From Pseudomonas trivialis (GTDB taxonomy: Bacteria; Pseudomonadota; Gammaproteobacteria; Pseudomonadales; Pseudomonadaceae), in contig NZ_JYLK01000009.1 of assembly GCF_001439805.1 (NCBI RefSeq), forward strand, positions 62,001-126,000: 64,000 nucleotides of DNA. Reading direction: 5' to 3'. A program made the position numbers and the translations under genes. Each line of letters opens with the position of its first letter. The stretch's first letter is position 1. Positions 17,308 through 27,582 of this stretch are shown one piece after another. Under the pieces are notes generated by a model. It did not search any database. It saw only the letters and a list, made by a program, of their open reading frames with translations, and was not told the DNA's origin.

Positions 17308-20300
17308 TCAGTCAAACAGGAACAGCGCATCATTGCTGAACTGCGCCTCGAACCGGTTCGCCGGCATCGGCCGCCCGAACAGGTAACCCTGCACCTCGTC
17401 GCAACCATGCTCCCTGAGGAAGTCCAACTGCTCGTGGGTTTCCACGCCTTCGGCGATCACCGCGAGGTTCAGGCTGTGGGCCATGGCGATAATGGCGCGG
17501 GCGATCTGCGCGTCCTGCTCGCCGGACGGCAGGCCGTCGACGAAGGTGCGGTCGATCTTCAACACGTCGATGGGGAACTGCTTGAGGTAATTGAGCGAAG
17601 AATAGCCGGTGCCGAAATCGTCCACTGCAATGCTCAGGCCCAGGTTTTTCAGGCTGGCGAGGATCTGCATGGCTTCGTTGACCTCGCGCATCAGGATGCT
17701 TTCGGTCAGCTCCAGCTCCAGGCACGCCGGCGGCAGACCGGTGTCCTTGAGGATGGTGGCGATGCGCGTGCCCAACTGGCCATCGGAGAACTGCCGCGCC
17801 GAGATGTTCACCGAGACTTTCGGCACGCGCACCTTGTTCTGGTGCCAGGTTTTCAACTGGCGACAGGCCTCGCTGAGCACCCAGTCGCCCACGTCCACCA
17901 CCAGCCCCAGCTCTTCCAGCACCGGAATGAAGTCCCCTGGCGGCACCAGCCCACGGCGCGGGTGACGCCAGCGCAGCAGCGCCTCGGCGCCGGTCAGGCG
18001 TTTGCCGTCACCGCTGAACTGCGGCTGGTAATAAAGCACGAACTCGTCCTGCTCCAGTGCATGGCGCAGGTCGCTTTCCAGCTCCAGGCGCTCCAGGGCG
18101 CTGGCGTTCATGTCGGCCTGGTAGAACTGGAAGTTGTTCTTGCCGCGCTCCTTGGCGTGATACATCGCGGTGTCGGCGTTTTTCATCAACTGGCTCAGCT
18201 CATTGCCGTCCTGCGGGCTCAAGGCAATGCCGATACTGGCGGTCACGAAGAACTCGCGGCCCTCCAGCACAAAGGGTTTTACCAGGCTGGCGAGGATTTG
18301 CTCGGCCACATTGATCGCCCGGTTCAGCGCCAGTTCGCGACTGCCCCGCGGTTGCAGGAGCAAAGTGAACTCGTCGCCGCCCATGCGCGCCACGGTGTCG
18401 TCCTCGGCCACGCAGCCCAGCAGGCGCGTGGCCATTTCCTTGAGCATGCGGTCGCCGGCGGCGTGCCCGAGTGAGTCGTTGATCGGCTTGAAACGGTCGA
18501 GGTCGAGGAACATCAGCACCACCCACGACTTCTGCCGCTCGGCCGACTGCAACGCGGTGTGCAGGCGGTCCTGAAACAGCGTGCGGTTGGGCAGGTGGGT
18601 CAGGGCGTCGTAATACGCCAGGCGGTGGATGCGCTGTTCGCTGGCCTTGCGTTCGCTGATATCGCTGAAAAAGCACACATAGCTGGCCAGGTCGCCTTCG
18701 TCGTCGAACACGGCGGTAATCCCTACCCAGGCCGGATAATGCTCACCGTTGCGCCGCTTGAGCCACACTTCACCTTCCCAGGTGCTGTGCTGGTGCAACT
18801 GCTTGAGCACGTAGCGCAGGTGGGCTTCCTGTTGTTCATCCACGGTGAGCATGTTCGGCAACTGGTCGAGCACATCCGTCACCGCATAGCCGCTGACCCG
18901 GCTGAACGCCTCGTTGGCCTGCACGATATAACCGGCCGGGTCGGTGATCAGGATCGCCGAGGTGGAATGTTCGAATACCGTGGCCGCCATGCGCAGGTCT
19001 TTCTCGGCGCGGCGTTGCTGGCTGATATCGCGGCCCACGCCGAGGATGCCCTCGAAGGCGCCGTGTTCGTCCCACACCAGCACCAGGCGCATCTCGATCG
19101 GCACTTTGCGCCCATCGGCGCGCAGGCAGTCGAACAGGAACAGTTGCGTGTGGGTTTCATCGCGCAGCGCCGCCAGCGCCAGCGGATCGCCCGCTGCGCG
19201 GTTGACCTGTTCGAACAGCGCGCTGATGCCGGTCAGTTGCTGCGGGTTGGCGATGATCGACTGCCAGCCGTGTTTGAACACCCACTCCACGTCATAGCCC
19301 AGCACCGCATTGACCGATGGGCTGAGGTAGTTGAGCGCCAGTTGGCTGTCGGTGGAGCAGATCACATCGCTGATGCTCTCGGCCAGCATGCGGTAGCGCT
19401 GTTCGCTGTCACGCAGGGATTCGCTGGCTTCGATCTGGTCGGTAATGTCCTTGGCCACGCCAATGATGCGCGTCACCTGGGCGCTGTTGTCGCGGGCCAG
19501 GGCCTGTTCGCGGATATCGAACCGCCGCCAGTGATTGTTGCGATGGCGAAAGCGCAGCTGGCAGTGCAACTGAGTCGAATAGCCGACCTCGCGCTGCTGC
19601 TGGCGCTGGTCCTGATAGTGCTCGGCGTCTTCGGGGTGCAGCAGGATCTCCCAGAAATACTCGCCCATCTGCGCAAGTTCGACCTGGTCGTAGCCGAGGG
19701 TATGGCCGAGGTGGTGGTTGCTGAAGAGCATGCGCTGGCTGATCACGTCCTGCACATACAGGTGGTCGGGCACGGTGCGCACCACGTCCGACCAGAAGCT
19801 TTCGCGTTCCACCAGCGACAACTCGATCAGCTTGCGGCTGGTGATGTCATTGATGCTGAGGATCACCGCCTTGAAGTCGTCCAACTGTTCCGGCAGGCGC
19901 ATCACCAGCCACAGGTATTGCGGGTGACCGGCGACATCGTTGAGCTGGATCTCCAGCTCCAGCTGTTTTTGCTGGGTCAGCACCGCTTCGAGGACCTGGT
20001 AGCCAATCGAGGTGGCGTTGTGCGGCGAGTCATCGAGCAGGCGCTCCCAGGCCTGGTCGCAGGAGCTGACATTCAATAAACGCACGGCCACCTGGTTCAC
20101 CTCGGTGATCCGCAGCCCTTTGAGCAAGTGCCCACGCGCCTCGGGATTGTTTTGCAGCCAGGCGTACAGTTGCTCGCGGCTGTGCAACTGTGCCTTGTCG
20201 AAGAACGCCTTGAGGCTCGACAGGTCGAGCACGCACAGGGCCACGCCGGTGCCTTCGAAAATATCCTGGTAGCGGCGCCGGCCTTCATTCACCTGGCGTT

Positions 20301-21159
20301 GGCGCCGACGCATGTTCAGCAGCACGATCACCGGGATCAGCGAAAATGCCAGGCCCAGCAGGCATTTGCCGATAAACGCCGGCAGCAGTTCTTCGAGCAC
20401 CGCGCTGCGGTCGAACAGGCCGCGCAGTTGCCAGTCGCTTTTGCTCAACGGGGTGATCAGCACGCTTTTGTTCAGTTCGTCCGCGGTCAGGTTGCTGACC
20501 CCTTGCGCCGACATACCGCCTTCACGGCTGACCACCTGGTGGTTGATGCGGTTTTCGATGGCCCACATCGGCCGCTGACCCTGGCCGTCCTGGCGGGTGA
20601 GGTTGGTCAGGTAGTCGGGCGCCAGGCGCAGCGCCCAGTACATCCGCGAGCCACCGCTGGGCTGGTGCAGCAGCAGGTAGATGAGGCTGCCGTCGTGGTT
20701 GTTGCTCAGGTAATAGGACTGACCGTGGCTGCGCTGAACCAGTTCTGCAAGCCAGGCGCTGTCCTGGCTGTCGGCGGCGCTGTCGCTGATAATCGCGCCG
20801 CTGGGGGCGAGCAGGGCGAGGCTGCGCAGTTCGGGCAGCGAGCGTTGCAGGCTGCGCATCAGGGCTTGTTGCTGTTCGTTGTCACGCGGGGGCTCGACCA
20901 TGGGCAGCAGGTTCAACGCGATTTTTGCGCTCAGGGCCATGTTCAGGCTGATTTGCTCGGCCAGGTCGGCGCTGTAGTCGATGGTGTATTGCTGCTGGTT
21001 TTTCTGGTTTTGCTGCAATTGGTCAAACAACTGCCAGAACAGCAACGCGAGCAGCATCAGCACCAAGGTCGCCAATGCGCCTTTGAGGGTGCCGTGCATG
21101 GGCGCTCCCGGTGCCAGATGGGCGGCGCGCAGGGGCGAGGGCGGCGTGACGTTGGACAA
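17308..21159 (-). CDS. morA: Multi-PAS GGDEF-EAL c-di-GMP protein, MorA orthologue
   Basis: A 1283-residue inner-membrane sensor. TM1 is at about 28-46, a periplasmic sensor domain runs to about 265, and TM2 ([15 protein letters not shown]) is near 270-285. Then follow roughly four PAS/PAC domains (300-840), GGDEF (about 850-1010, intact [12 protein letters not shown]) and EAL (about 1020-1275, intact [11 protein letters not shown], with DDFGTGYSS). Both active motifs are complete, so it can in principle make and degrade c-di-GMP. Position next to glyA and near ettA matches PA4601 (morA), a motility and biofilm regulator. Alone on its strand. Confidence 0.9.
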   Translation of the reverse strand: MSNVTPPSPLRAAHLAPGAPMHGTLKGALATLVLMLLALLFWQLFDQLQQNQKNQQQYTIDYSADLAEQISLNMALSAKIALNLLPMVEPPRDNEQQQALMRSLQRSLPELRSLALLAPSGAIISDSAADSQDSAWLAELVQRSHGQSYYLSNNHDGSLIYLLLHQPSGGSRMYWALRLAPDYLTNLTRQDGQGQRPMWAIENRINHQVVSREGGMSAQGVSNLTADELNKSVLITPLSKSDWQLRGLFDRSAVLEELLPAFIGKCLLGLAFSLIPVIVLLNMRRRQRQVNEGRRRYQDIFEGTGVALCVLDLSSLKAFFDKAQLHSREQLYAWLQNNPEARGHLLKGLRITEVNQVAVRLLNVSSCDQAWERLLDDSPHNATSIGYQVLEAVLTQQKQLELEIQLNDVAGHPQYLWLVMRLPEQLDDFKAVILSINDITSRKLIELSLVERESFWSDVVRTVPDHLYVQDVISQRMLFSNHHLGHTLGYDQVELAQMGEYFWEILLHPEDAEHYQDQRQQQREVGYSTQLHCQLRFRHRNNHWRRFDIREQALARDNSAQVTRIIGVAKDITDQIEASESLRDSEQRYRMLAESISDVICSTDSQLALNYLSPSVNAVLGYDVEWVFKHGWQSIIANPQQLTGISALFEQVNRAAGDPLALAALRDETHTQLFLFDCLRADGRKVPIEMRLVLVWDEHGAFEGILGVGRDISQQRRAEKDLRMAATVFEHSTSAILITDPAGYIVQANEAFSRVSGYAVTDVLDQLPNMLTVDEQQEAHLRYVLKQLHQHSTWEGEVWLKRRNGEHYPAWVGITAVFDDEGDLASYVCFFSDISERKASEQRIHRLAYYDALTHLPNRTLFQDRLHTALQSAERQKSWVVLMFLDLDRFKPINDSLGHAAGDRMLKEMATRLLGCVAEDDTVARMGGDEFTLLLQPRGSRELALNRAINVAEQILASLVKPFVLEGREFFVTASIGIALSPQDGNELSQLMKNADTAMYHAKERGKNNFQFYQADMNASALERLELESDLRHALEQDEFVLYYQPQFSGDGKRLTGAEALLRWRHPRRGLVPPGDFIPVLEELGLVVDVGDWVLSEACRQLKTWHQNKVRVPKVSVNISARQFSDGQLGTRIATILKDTGLPPACLELELTESILMREVNEAMQILASLKNLGLSIAVDDFGTGYSSLNYLKQFPIDVLKIDRTFVDGLPSGEQDAQIARAIIAMAHSLNLAVIAEGVETHEQLDFLREHGCDEVQGYLFGRPMPANRFEAQFSNDALFLFD

Positions 21160-21356
21160 GCTGTGATCCTGCGGTTTGGCGGACTGGCGCGGCGTGCACT
21201 ATAAGCCTGACGCCCGGAGGGCGGCTAGCATGCCTTGACTTGTGGCAAAGTGCCAGCCCTGGCCTGGCTGGACTGACCAAGCGCATTCAGGTAGCTTTGC
21301 CGGTTACGCGGGGGCGTTCCAGCCCCAGACATTCAGGCTTTTTCCGCTCGCTGGCA

Positions 21357-21370
21357 TTGATCATAGTCAA
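21357..21370 (+). promoter_or_regulatory. Anr-like site upstream of ettA (one mismatch)
   Basis: TTGATCATAGTCAA matches TTGAT-N4-ATCAA at nine of ten fixed positions and lies 73 bases before the ettA start. It may be a weak Anr/Dnr site or chance. Confidence 0.3.
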
Positions 21371-21442
21371 AGGCCCGCGCCGCGCATGGCCTGGCACGGG
21401 CTTCGCCCGCTCAATTCATCAGTCACTGACGCTAGGTTCACC

Positions 21443-23107
21443 ATGGCTCAATACGTCTTCACCATGCATCGGCTGGGAAAAGTTGTTCCGCCGAAGCGGG
21501 AAATCCTGAAAAACATTTCGCTGTCCTTCTTCCCCGGCGCCAAGATCGGCGTGCTCGGCCTCAATGGCTCGGGTAAATCCACCCTGTTGAAAATCATGGC
21601 CGGCGTCGACACCGAGTTCGAAGGCGAAGCGCGCCCGATGCCGGAACTGAACATCGGCTACCTGCCGCAAGAGCCGATCCTGGACCCGACCAAGACCGTG
21701 CGTGAAGTGGTCGAAGAGGCCGTCAGCGTGATCAAGAACGCCCAGGCGCGCCTGGACGAGGTCTACGCGGCTTACGCAGAAGAAGACGCCGACTTCGACA
21801 AGCTCGCCGCCGAACAGGCCAAGCTCGAAGCCATCCTGCAGGCCAGCGACGGTCACAACCTGGAGCGCCAGCTGGAAGTCGCCGCCGACGCGCTGCGCCT
21901 GCCGGCGTGGGACGCCAAGGTCGAATTCCTCTCCGGTGGTGAAAAACGCCGCGTTGCCTTGTGCCGCCTGCTGCTGTCGGCCCCCGACATGCTGCTGCTC
22001 GACGAACCAACCAACCACCTGGACGCCGACTCCGTCGCCTGGCTGGAGCATTTTCTGCACGATTTCCCGGGCACCGTGGTTGCGATCACGCACGACCGTT
22101 ACTTCCTCGACAACGTCGCCGGCTGGATCCTCGAGCTCGACCGTGGCGCCGGTATCCCTTACGAGGGCAACTACTCCGGTTGGCTGGAAGCCAAGTCCGA
22201 CCGTCTGGCCGCCGAATCCAAGCAGCAATCGGCCCACGAAAAGGCCATGAAGGAAGAACTGGAATGGGTGCGCAAAGGCGCCAAGGCCCGCCAGTCCAAA
22301 TCCAAGGCACGTCTGCAACGCTTTGAAGAAATGCAGTCGCAGGAATTCCAGAAGCGCAGCGAAACCAACGAGATCTACATCCCGGCCGGCCCGCGCCTGG
22401 GTGACAAGGTCATCGAGTTCAAGAACGTTTCCAAAGGCTACGGCGACCGCGTGCTGATCGACAACCTGTCGTTCTCCATGCCAAAAGGCGCAATCGTCGG
22501 CGTTATCGGCGGTAACGGTGCGGGTAAATCCACCCTGTTCCGCATGCTGATGGGCAAGGAAACCCCGGATTCTGGCAGCATCGAGATCGGCGAAACCGTG
22601 CAGCTTGCCTGTGTCGATCAGAGCCGCGACGACCTCGACGGCAGCAAGACGGTGTTCCAGCAGGTGTCCGACGGTTCCGACCAGATCCGCATCGGCAACT
22701 ATGAAATCCCGTCGCGCACTTATGTGGGCCGTTTCAACTTCAAGGGCGGCGACCAGCAGAAGTTCGTCAAGGACCTGTCCGGTGGTGAGCGCGGTCGCCT
22801 GCACCTGGCCCTGACCCTGAAAGAAGGCGGCAACGTGTTGCTGCTCGACGAACCGTCCAACGACCTCGACGTTGAAACCCTGCGTTCCCTGGAAGAAGCC
22901 CTGCTGGACTTCCCGGGCGCCGCCATTGTGATCTCTCACGATCGGTGGTTCCTTGACCGCGTCGCGACTCACATCCTGGCGTACGAAGACGACTCGCAAG
23001 CGGTGTTCTTCGAAGGCAACTACACCGAGTACGAAGCGGACCGTAAAAAGCGCCTCGGCGATGCGGCTGCGCAACCGCACCGGGTGCGGCACAAGAAACT
23101 GGCCTGA
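21443..23107 (+). CDS. ettA: Energy-dependent translational throttle protein EttA
   Basis: A 554-residue soluble ABC-F protein with two ATPase domains. Walker A sequences are LNGSGKST (about 38) and GNGAGKST (about 357). ABC signatures are LSGGEKRR and LSGGERGR, and Walker B is LLLDEPTNHLD and LLLDEPSNDLD. The linker has the EttA-type arm and the P-site tRNA-interaction helix near 240-310. EttA binds the ribosomal E site and gates the first elongation step according to the ATP/ADP ratio. ATG 21443 (MAQYVFTMHRLGK) is the conserved family start. Confidence 0.95.
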   Translation: MAQYVFTMHRLGKVVPPKREILKNISLSFFPGAKIGVLGLNGSGKSTLLKIMAGVDTEFEGEARPMPELNIGYLPQEPILDPTKTVREVVEEAVSVIKNAQARLDEVYAAYAEEDADFDKLAAEQAKLEAILQASDGHNLERQLEVAADALRLPAWDAKVEFLSGGEKRRVALCRLLLSAPDMLLLDEPTNHLDADSVAWLEHFLHDFPGTVVAITHDRYFLDNVAGWILELDRGAGIPYEGNYSGWLEAKSDRLAAESKQQSAHEKAMKEELEWVRKGAKARQSKSKARLQRFEEMQSQEFQKRSETNEIYIPAGPRLGDKVIEFKNVSKGYGDRVLIDNLSFSMPKGAIVGVIGGNGAGKSTLFRMLMGKETPDSGSIEIGETVQLACVDQSRDDLDGSKTVFQQVSDGSDQIRIGNYEIPSRTYVGRFNFKGGDQQKFVKDLSGGERGRLHLALTLKEGGNVLLLDEPSNDLDVETLRSLEEALLDFPGAAIVISHDRWFLDRVATHILAYEDDSQAVFFEGNYTEYEADRKKRLGDAAAQPHRVRHKKLA

Positions 23108-23131
23108 TTCAGGCGGGTTGTTTGTAAGAAC

Positions 23132-23155
23132 GGAGCCTTCGGGCTCCTTTTTTTT
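23132..23155 (+). terminator. ettA terminator
   Basis: GGAGCC-TTCG-GGCTCC with a stable UUCG tetraloop, followed by eight T. It begins 24 bases after the ettA stop. Confidence 0.92.
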
Positions 23156-23184
23156 GCGTTTTTTCAGGAATACCAAGGTGAGTT

Positions 23185-23251
23185 CATCGGGAGCAAGCCC
23201 CCTCCCACAGTCGGAATGCATTCCCCTGTGGGAGGGGGCTTGCTCCCGATG
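23185..23251. repeat. REP doublet (REPIN) downstream of ettA
   Basis: CATCGGGAGCAAGCCCCCTC and its inverted copy, ending in CCCGATG, flank a spacer of about 15 bases. Same family as at 14653 and 17215. Confidence 0.9.
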
Positions 23252-23279
23252 GCGGTATACCGGCTGACACCCGCCTGGG

Positions 23280-23777
23280 CTAAGCGTCGGGCGTGATGTG
23301 CAACACTTCAATCACCTGATCGCCGACGGGCCGTTTCCACACCACCTCGTCGCCGACCTGAGCGCCCAGCAGCGCGCGACCCAGGGGCGAGCCCCAGTTG
23401 ATCAGGCCTGCGTTGGCGTCGGCCTGGTCTTCCCCGACCAGTTGAATGCGCTGCTGTTCGTCCTGCTCGTTGGCGAAGGTAACCCAACTGCCAATCTGCA
23501 CCTTGTCGGTCGACGTGGCCGGCGCAACGACCTGAGCACTCTGTACCCGCTGGTTGAAGTAGCGCAGATCCCGCTCGAGATCAGCCTGGCGCTGTTTATC
23601 GGCCTGCTCGCCCTTGGCGGACTCGGCGCTGTGTTCGGCCTGCAACTGCGCAACCCTGGCCTGCAACTGCGCCAAACCGGACGCGGTGAGGTGATTGGGC
23701 TGCTCGCTGACCTGGCGTTCTACCGGCTGATCAGCCTGGGCGGCGGCGTTGTCTTCGTTTACAAAAGCTCGGCTCAT
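23280..23777 (-). CDS. GreA/GreB family transcription elongation factor-like protein
   Basis: A 165-residue protein. A Gln/Ala/Glu-rich coiled coil (about 30-90) is followed by a C-terminal GreA/B FKBP-like domain with VQIGSWVTF, the family region INWGSPLGRALLGAQVGDEV, and a final VIEVLHITPDA. The coiled coil is less regular than in GreA, and the acidic tip residues needed for RNA cleavage are not obvious. It may therefore bind polymerase without cleavage activity, as in Rnk-type relatives. ATG 23777 follows GAGGAGAATGTC. A small lipoprotein gene lies upstream on the same strand. Confidence 0.8.
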   Translation of the reverse strand: MSRAFVNEDNAAAQADQPVERQVSEQPNHLTASGLAQLQARVAQLQAEHSAESAKGEQADKQRQADLERDLRYFNQRVQSAQVVAPATSTDKVQIGSWVTFANEQDEQQRIQLVGEDQADANAGLINWGSPLGRALLGAQVGDEVVWKRPVGDQVIEVLHITPDA

Positions 23778-23847
23778 GACATTCTCCTCAATGGAGGTTG
23801 GGCCCTGTGCGCCGCTCGATCGTTCCCGCGTTCTGCGTGGGAGCGAT

Positions 23848-24204
23848 CTATTGGGCGCGGTAGGCCCTGGCGGCGTCGCGGTCTTTCTCCCGCTGCCAGG
23901 CACGCTCGCGGTAGTCCCAGCGGTTGTCTCTGTAGTCACGCAGTTCTTCGTGTTCACGCATGGCCTTGCACTGGCGAAAACCATCCTCCCAGCCGGCGGC
24001 GTATTCCCGGTCTTTCAGGTAACGCGGTACATTTTTGCGAAACTCCCCGCTGATCACCCCGGCTGCCTGGCGTCCGCTGCTACAGCCATCATCGAAGCCA
24101 TCGGCAAACGCCGGTGGATAACCCTTGGCCAGCAGATCCTGATGGGTTGTTTGGCATCCCGACAACCACAACACTGCGCCCAGCATCACCGCATACCGCC
24201 ACAT
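23848..24204 (-). CDS. Small outer-envelope lipoprotein, unknown function
   Basis: A 118-residue protein with a lipoprotein signal (MWRYAVMLGAVLWLSGCQTT; lipobox Leu-Ser-Gly-Cys at 16-19). The mature part has YPPAFADGFDDGCSSGRQAAG and YAAGWEDGFRQC, two related short motifs with conserved Asp-Gly and Cys, then a charged Arg/Glu/Asp-rich tail. I recognise it as a conserved Pseudomonas lipoprotein type but no function is known. ATG 24204 has GGGAG seven bases upstream. Confidence 0.75.
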   Translation of the reverse strand: MWRYAVMLGAVLWLSGCQTTHQDLLAKGYPPAFADGFDDGCSSGRQAAGVISGEFRKNVPRYLKDREYAAGWEDGFRQCKAMREHEELRDYRDNRWDYRERAWQREKDRDAARAYRAQ

Positions 24205-24313
24205 GGCGCACTCCCTGGCCGTTTCTCGGCTTATGGGAGGAAGTCTAGTCAGGGATTTGTCGGGGCGGCGTGAAAGGCGGGTGAGAACGCTGTGAGATGG
24301 AACCCTCCCACAG

Positions 24314-25531
24314 TTAATTTTCATCTGGTTTGGATCGGTGCCCAACGTTCCCTGGCTGTGTCTTGGCGAACCACCACCAGGCGCCCACCCCCAGCAAGGT
24401 CGCCAGCACGGCCAGCATCAGGATCACCGATTGCGTGCCCAGCGGCGCCGCAAGCAGCGCCACCAGCAGGCCTGCCAGAGGCTGCGACAGGTTGTTCAGC
24501 AAGGTGATCACGCCCACGGTCTTGCCAAAATCCTGGGGCGGGATCACCCGTTGCCGGAGGGTGCGCAGGTAGACGTTGAACATCTTGTCGAAGCCTGTAA
24601 TCAACAGGAAACCCAGCACATAGCCGCTGAGGTTCGGGCTCAGCGCGCTGATCAAGGCCCCCGTGGCAATCATCGAATAGCCGACACCGCCCAGCAGCCG
24701 CAGAGGCAGTGCCGCTCGGGCGAGGAAAAACAGGATCACGATCGTCGTGACCGCACCCGCCGCCTGCAGCCCGGCGTAGCTGTCCTTGCCGGCGCTGTAT
24801 TGGCCGATCACCATGGCCGCCGAGGTGGCCAGGGTGACGCCGACGATCAGGTTCACGCCTGCGGCCAGCAGGATGACTTTTTTCAGCTCCGTGAGACGGC
24901 GGATATGCCCGAACGCGATGCGCAGAGGTCGCAGCCAGAGGTCCTGATGCTGCTCGAAAACCTCCAGGGTCACGCGGCTCAGGCGTTGCCACGCGAGCAT
25001 GCTCAGGTCCGCCAGCAGGAACAGCCCGGCGACCCACAGCACCACCCAATGCCAGGCCCACACCTCCAGCATCAGTGCCGCCAGCAGTGGGCCGAGGACC
25101 AGGCCGGTCTGGTCGGCGATCTGGGAATACGACAGGGTTTTGGTATAGCTGTAGTGCTCGAAGATATGCGGCATCAGCACTTCGCGCGCCATGATGCCTT
25201 GCGTGGTCAGCACCCCGCACAGCGCCGACAGCAGCACCACCCAGGTGATACCGCCGAAAAAAACGTGGAGCGCCACGGCCAGCACACACAGCAAGGCCCG
25301 ATAGACCTGGCTGATATGCAGGATTTTTATCGGGGAGTATTTGTCGCACAGCGCGCCGCACAACGGAAACGCAAGATAGCGCGGCAGCGATTCGACGAAG
25401 AAGGCCAGCCCCGCCCAGGCGACACTGTGGGTGGTCTGGAATACCACCAGCGGCACGATGAACAGCAGGATCTGATCGGCCAGCCTGGATAGAAACAGCG
25501 AGATGAAAAAAGCCAGGTAGTCCTTACGCAT
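24314..25531 (-). CDS. MFS transporter
   Basis: A 405-residue inner-membrane carrier with about ten to twelve hydrophobic helices. The region between helices 2 and 3 reads LCGALCDKYSPIKIL, a clear MFS loop. The N-terminal start MRKDYLAFFISLFLSRLADQI suggests the MFS_3/enterobactin-exporter-like branch. The substrate is unknown; no biosynthetic gene lies beside it. ATG 25531 gives the natural start just before the first helix. Confidence 0.82.
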   Translation of the reverse strand: MRKDYLAFFISLFLSRLADQILLFIVPLVVFQTTHSVAWAGLAFFVESLPRYLAFPLCGALCDKYSPIKILHISQVYRALLCVLAVALHVFFGGITWVVLLSALCGVLTTQGIMAREVLMPHIFEHYSYTKTLSYSQIADQTGLVLGPLLAALMLEVWAWHWVVLWVAGLFLLADLSMLAWQRLSRVTLEVFEQHQDLWLRPLRIAFGHIRRLTELKKVILLAAGVNLIVGVTLATSAAMVIGQYSAGKDSYAGLQAAGAVTTIVILFFLARAALPLRLLGGVGYSMIATGALISALSPNLSGYVLGFLLITGFDKMFNVYLRTLRQRVIPPQDFGKTVGVITLLNNLSQPLAGLLVALLAAPLGTQSVILMLAVLATLLGVGAWWWFAKTQPGNVGHRSKPDEN

Positions 25532-25590
25532 CAGAGCTCTTCTGTCAGCGAAGACGGGGCGACGCAATTTTCTAGAACCGCCGAAAGTCT

Positions 25591-25612
25591 TTGTGGCGAG
25601 GGGGCTTGCCAC
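25591..25612. repeat. Single REP-like half element
   Basis: GTGGCGAGGGGGCTTGCCAC forms a small hairpin and matches one half of the GTGGCGAGCGGGCTTGCC REP type found at 30892. No inverted partner is nearby. Confidence 0.5.
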
Positions 25613-25636
25613 AGAGGTCCTATGGGTTGAAGTGGG

Positions 25637-27490
25637 TCAGTAGTGATACCACTTCACTTCCAGCATCACTTCATTCACCGGCGTCGACAGATGACTGTAC
25701 TCGCGCTGGGCACTCAGGCGCAGGCCCAGGTTGCGCGACAGCTCCCACTGTTGGTTCAGGCTGATACTGCGGCGTACTTCGCCATTGGTGAAGAAATCCC
25801 CCTTGGCCTCCAGGCTGAGGTTGCCCAGCGGGTTTTTCCACAGCACGCCGGTGTTGAAGCCGGCGGCGGGGGAGATCGCTTCGCTGAAGTCGTTGTTGTG
25901 TTCCACGCGCACGGTGCCAAGGGCGAAGCCGAGCATGTCGTCGCGCAATTGCCAGGTGCCGCCGGCCCCGCCGTTGACGTGGGCCACCAGGGTTTCGTCG
26001 TCGTGTTTGCCCGGTACGCGCTCCAGGCCGCCGGTGACTTGCCATGACCAGGGTTGCAACAGCGCGTTGCGCGGGGTCAGGGAGCGGATGGTGGCCAGGT
26101 CCAGTTGCTGCAGTTGCCAGTGATTGCCTTCGTACTGACGCAGTTTCATCTGCAGGATTTCGATCTGCGCACCCAAGGGGAAACCTTCAGCGTTGTCGTT
26201 GAGGTCATGGTAGGCCATGCGCAGGCCGTATTCGCCGAAGGCCTTGTCGCCTCGAGTGCCGATGCCGGCCTGCCAGGTGCGTGATTCGTGGCCGTTTTCC
26301 GGCAGGCCCGGCGGCGTGATTTTCAGGTCCGGCGCAGGGTTCTGGTTGATCGCGCGCAACAATTCGAAGCTGCGCTGGGAGCGGGCGGTGTCGCGCTCCA
26401 GGCCATTGGCGCGGTAGCGGCCCAGGCGGTAGGCGGCGTCGATGACCAGCGCCTGACGGTCACGCGGCAGCGCCTTGAAGCCCGGCGCCTGCAACTGCTT
26501 CTGGTCATCGCTGATCTTCAGCACCCATTGTTGCTCATCGCCGTCCAGCGGCTTGGCGCGTTCCAGCAACTCGCGCTCGCGGGACGGGCGATAGTCGATC
26601 TTCTCCACCAGGCCCGCGTCCTTGACCGCCTTGACCGTGTCGGTGGGGATGGCGGTGAGGGGGAATTGCTCGGTCAGGCGCAGGCCGGGGCGCGCCACTT
26701 GCAGCAATTCCAGCAGGCGATAGGAGCAGTTTTCATCGAAGAAGAAGTAGTCGAACTTGATCTGCTTGAGTTCCCACACGTGCTCGACCATGCGCTTGGT
26801 CTCGACTTCGGTGAGGTTGAGGCGGTATTCCCACAGGTCGCGGTTTTCGAGGCTGCGGTATTCCGAGAGTTTTTCCTGATACGGCACCAGCGCGAACAGG
26901 CCGGGGTAGCCGCCGGCGAGGCCCTTCCAGGCGTAGAGAATGCTGTTGTCAGAGCCTTCGATGTAGGCGCCGAAGTTGATCGCGTAGCTGAGCAGCGCGG
27001 TCTTGTCCCGCTGCACATCCGCCTGGTCGATGCGCAGCAGGGTATGGCCGAACATCGACGACGGGCTGTTGAGGTAGGCCGCCGGGAAGATCATCACCGC
27101 GCTGTGGGGCGCGACGTCCTTGAACCACTGGGTGAATTCCTTGCACGCCAGCGCAGGCAGGTCGGTCAGTTGCAACTGCGCCTTGAGCCAGCGGGTGCGC
27201 GCGGGGTAAACGCATTGGGCGTGTTTTTCGCCAAGGCTGGCCGGAGCGTACAGCGCTTCAACGGTGGCCTTGAGCTCGGCATCCGGGTGGTGGGCACCGT
27301 CGGCTGCGAGAAAGAATGTGTTGTCGCTGACATAGCTGCGCCAGCCTTTGATCTTGCCGGCTTCGTAATGGCCCAGAGATAGCCAGAACGGATCGTTGGC
27401 CAGTTGCTGCAAACGTTGATCATCAATATGCGGGGCCGCGTACAGCGGGGCGCAGGCGAAGAGTGCCAGCCAGGCAAAGCGTTTGAGCAT
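25637..27490 (-). CDS. DUF4105 (Lnb-type) envelope protein
   Basis: A 617-residue exported protein with a signal peptide (MLKRFAWLALFACAPLYAAP). Residues about 110-330 form the DUF4105 domain related to lipoprotein N-acyltransferase Lnb. It includes SSMFGHTLLRID with its His, and FFFDENCSYRLLELL with a Cys, the likely papain-like pair. The C-terminal 230 residues alternate short beta strands and end in an aromatic EVKWYHY, suggesting an outer-membrane barrel or surface domain. Possible roles are acyl transfer or proteolysis at the envelope. It stands alone. Confidence 0.75.
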   Translation of the reverse strand: MLKRFAWLALFACAPLYAAPHIDDQRLQQLANDPFWLSLGHYEAGKIKGWRSYVSDNTFFLAADGAHHPDAELKATVEALYAPASLGEKHAQCVYPARTRWLKAQLQLTDLPALACKEFTQWFKDVAPHSAVMIFPAAYLNSPSSMFGHTLLRIDQADVQRDKTALLSYAINFGAYIEGSDNSILYAWKGLAGGYPGLFALVPYQEKLSEYRSLENRDLWEYRLNLTEVETKRMVEHVWELKQIKFDYFFFDENCSYRLLELLQVARPGLRLTEQFPLTAIPTDTVKAVKDAGLVEKIDYRPSRERELLERAKPLDGDEQQWVLKISDDQKQLQAPGFKALPRDRQALVIDAAYRLGRYRANGLERDTARSQRSFELLRAINQNPAPDLKITPPGLPENGHESRTWQAGIGTRGDKAFGEYGLRMAYHDLNDNAEGFPLGAQIEILQMKLRQYEGNHWQLQQLDLATIRSLTPRNALLQPWSWQVTGGLERVPGKHDDETLVAHVNGGAGGTWQLRDDMLGFALGTVRVEHNNDFSEAISPAAGFNTGVLWKNPLGNLSLEAKGDFFTNGEVRRSISLNQQWELSRNLGLRLSAQREYSHLSTPVNEVMLEVKWYHY

Positions 27491-27550
27491 AAGGGCTACT
27501 TAAGTCGGAAAAAGTGAGACCCAAAGGGGAGGCGGGCCCAAAAAATAAAA

Positions 27551-27572
27551 CCCGCGCCTCAAGAGGCGCGGG
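27551..27572 (-). terminator. Terminator of the DUF3015 gene
   Basis: CCCGCGCCT-CAAG-AGGCGCGGG is a perfect nine-pair stem. Read on the minus strand it is followed by TTTTATTTTTT and lies 10 bases after the DUF3015 stop. Confidence 0.9.
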
Positions 27573-27582
27573 CAGGTCGAGC

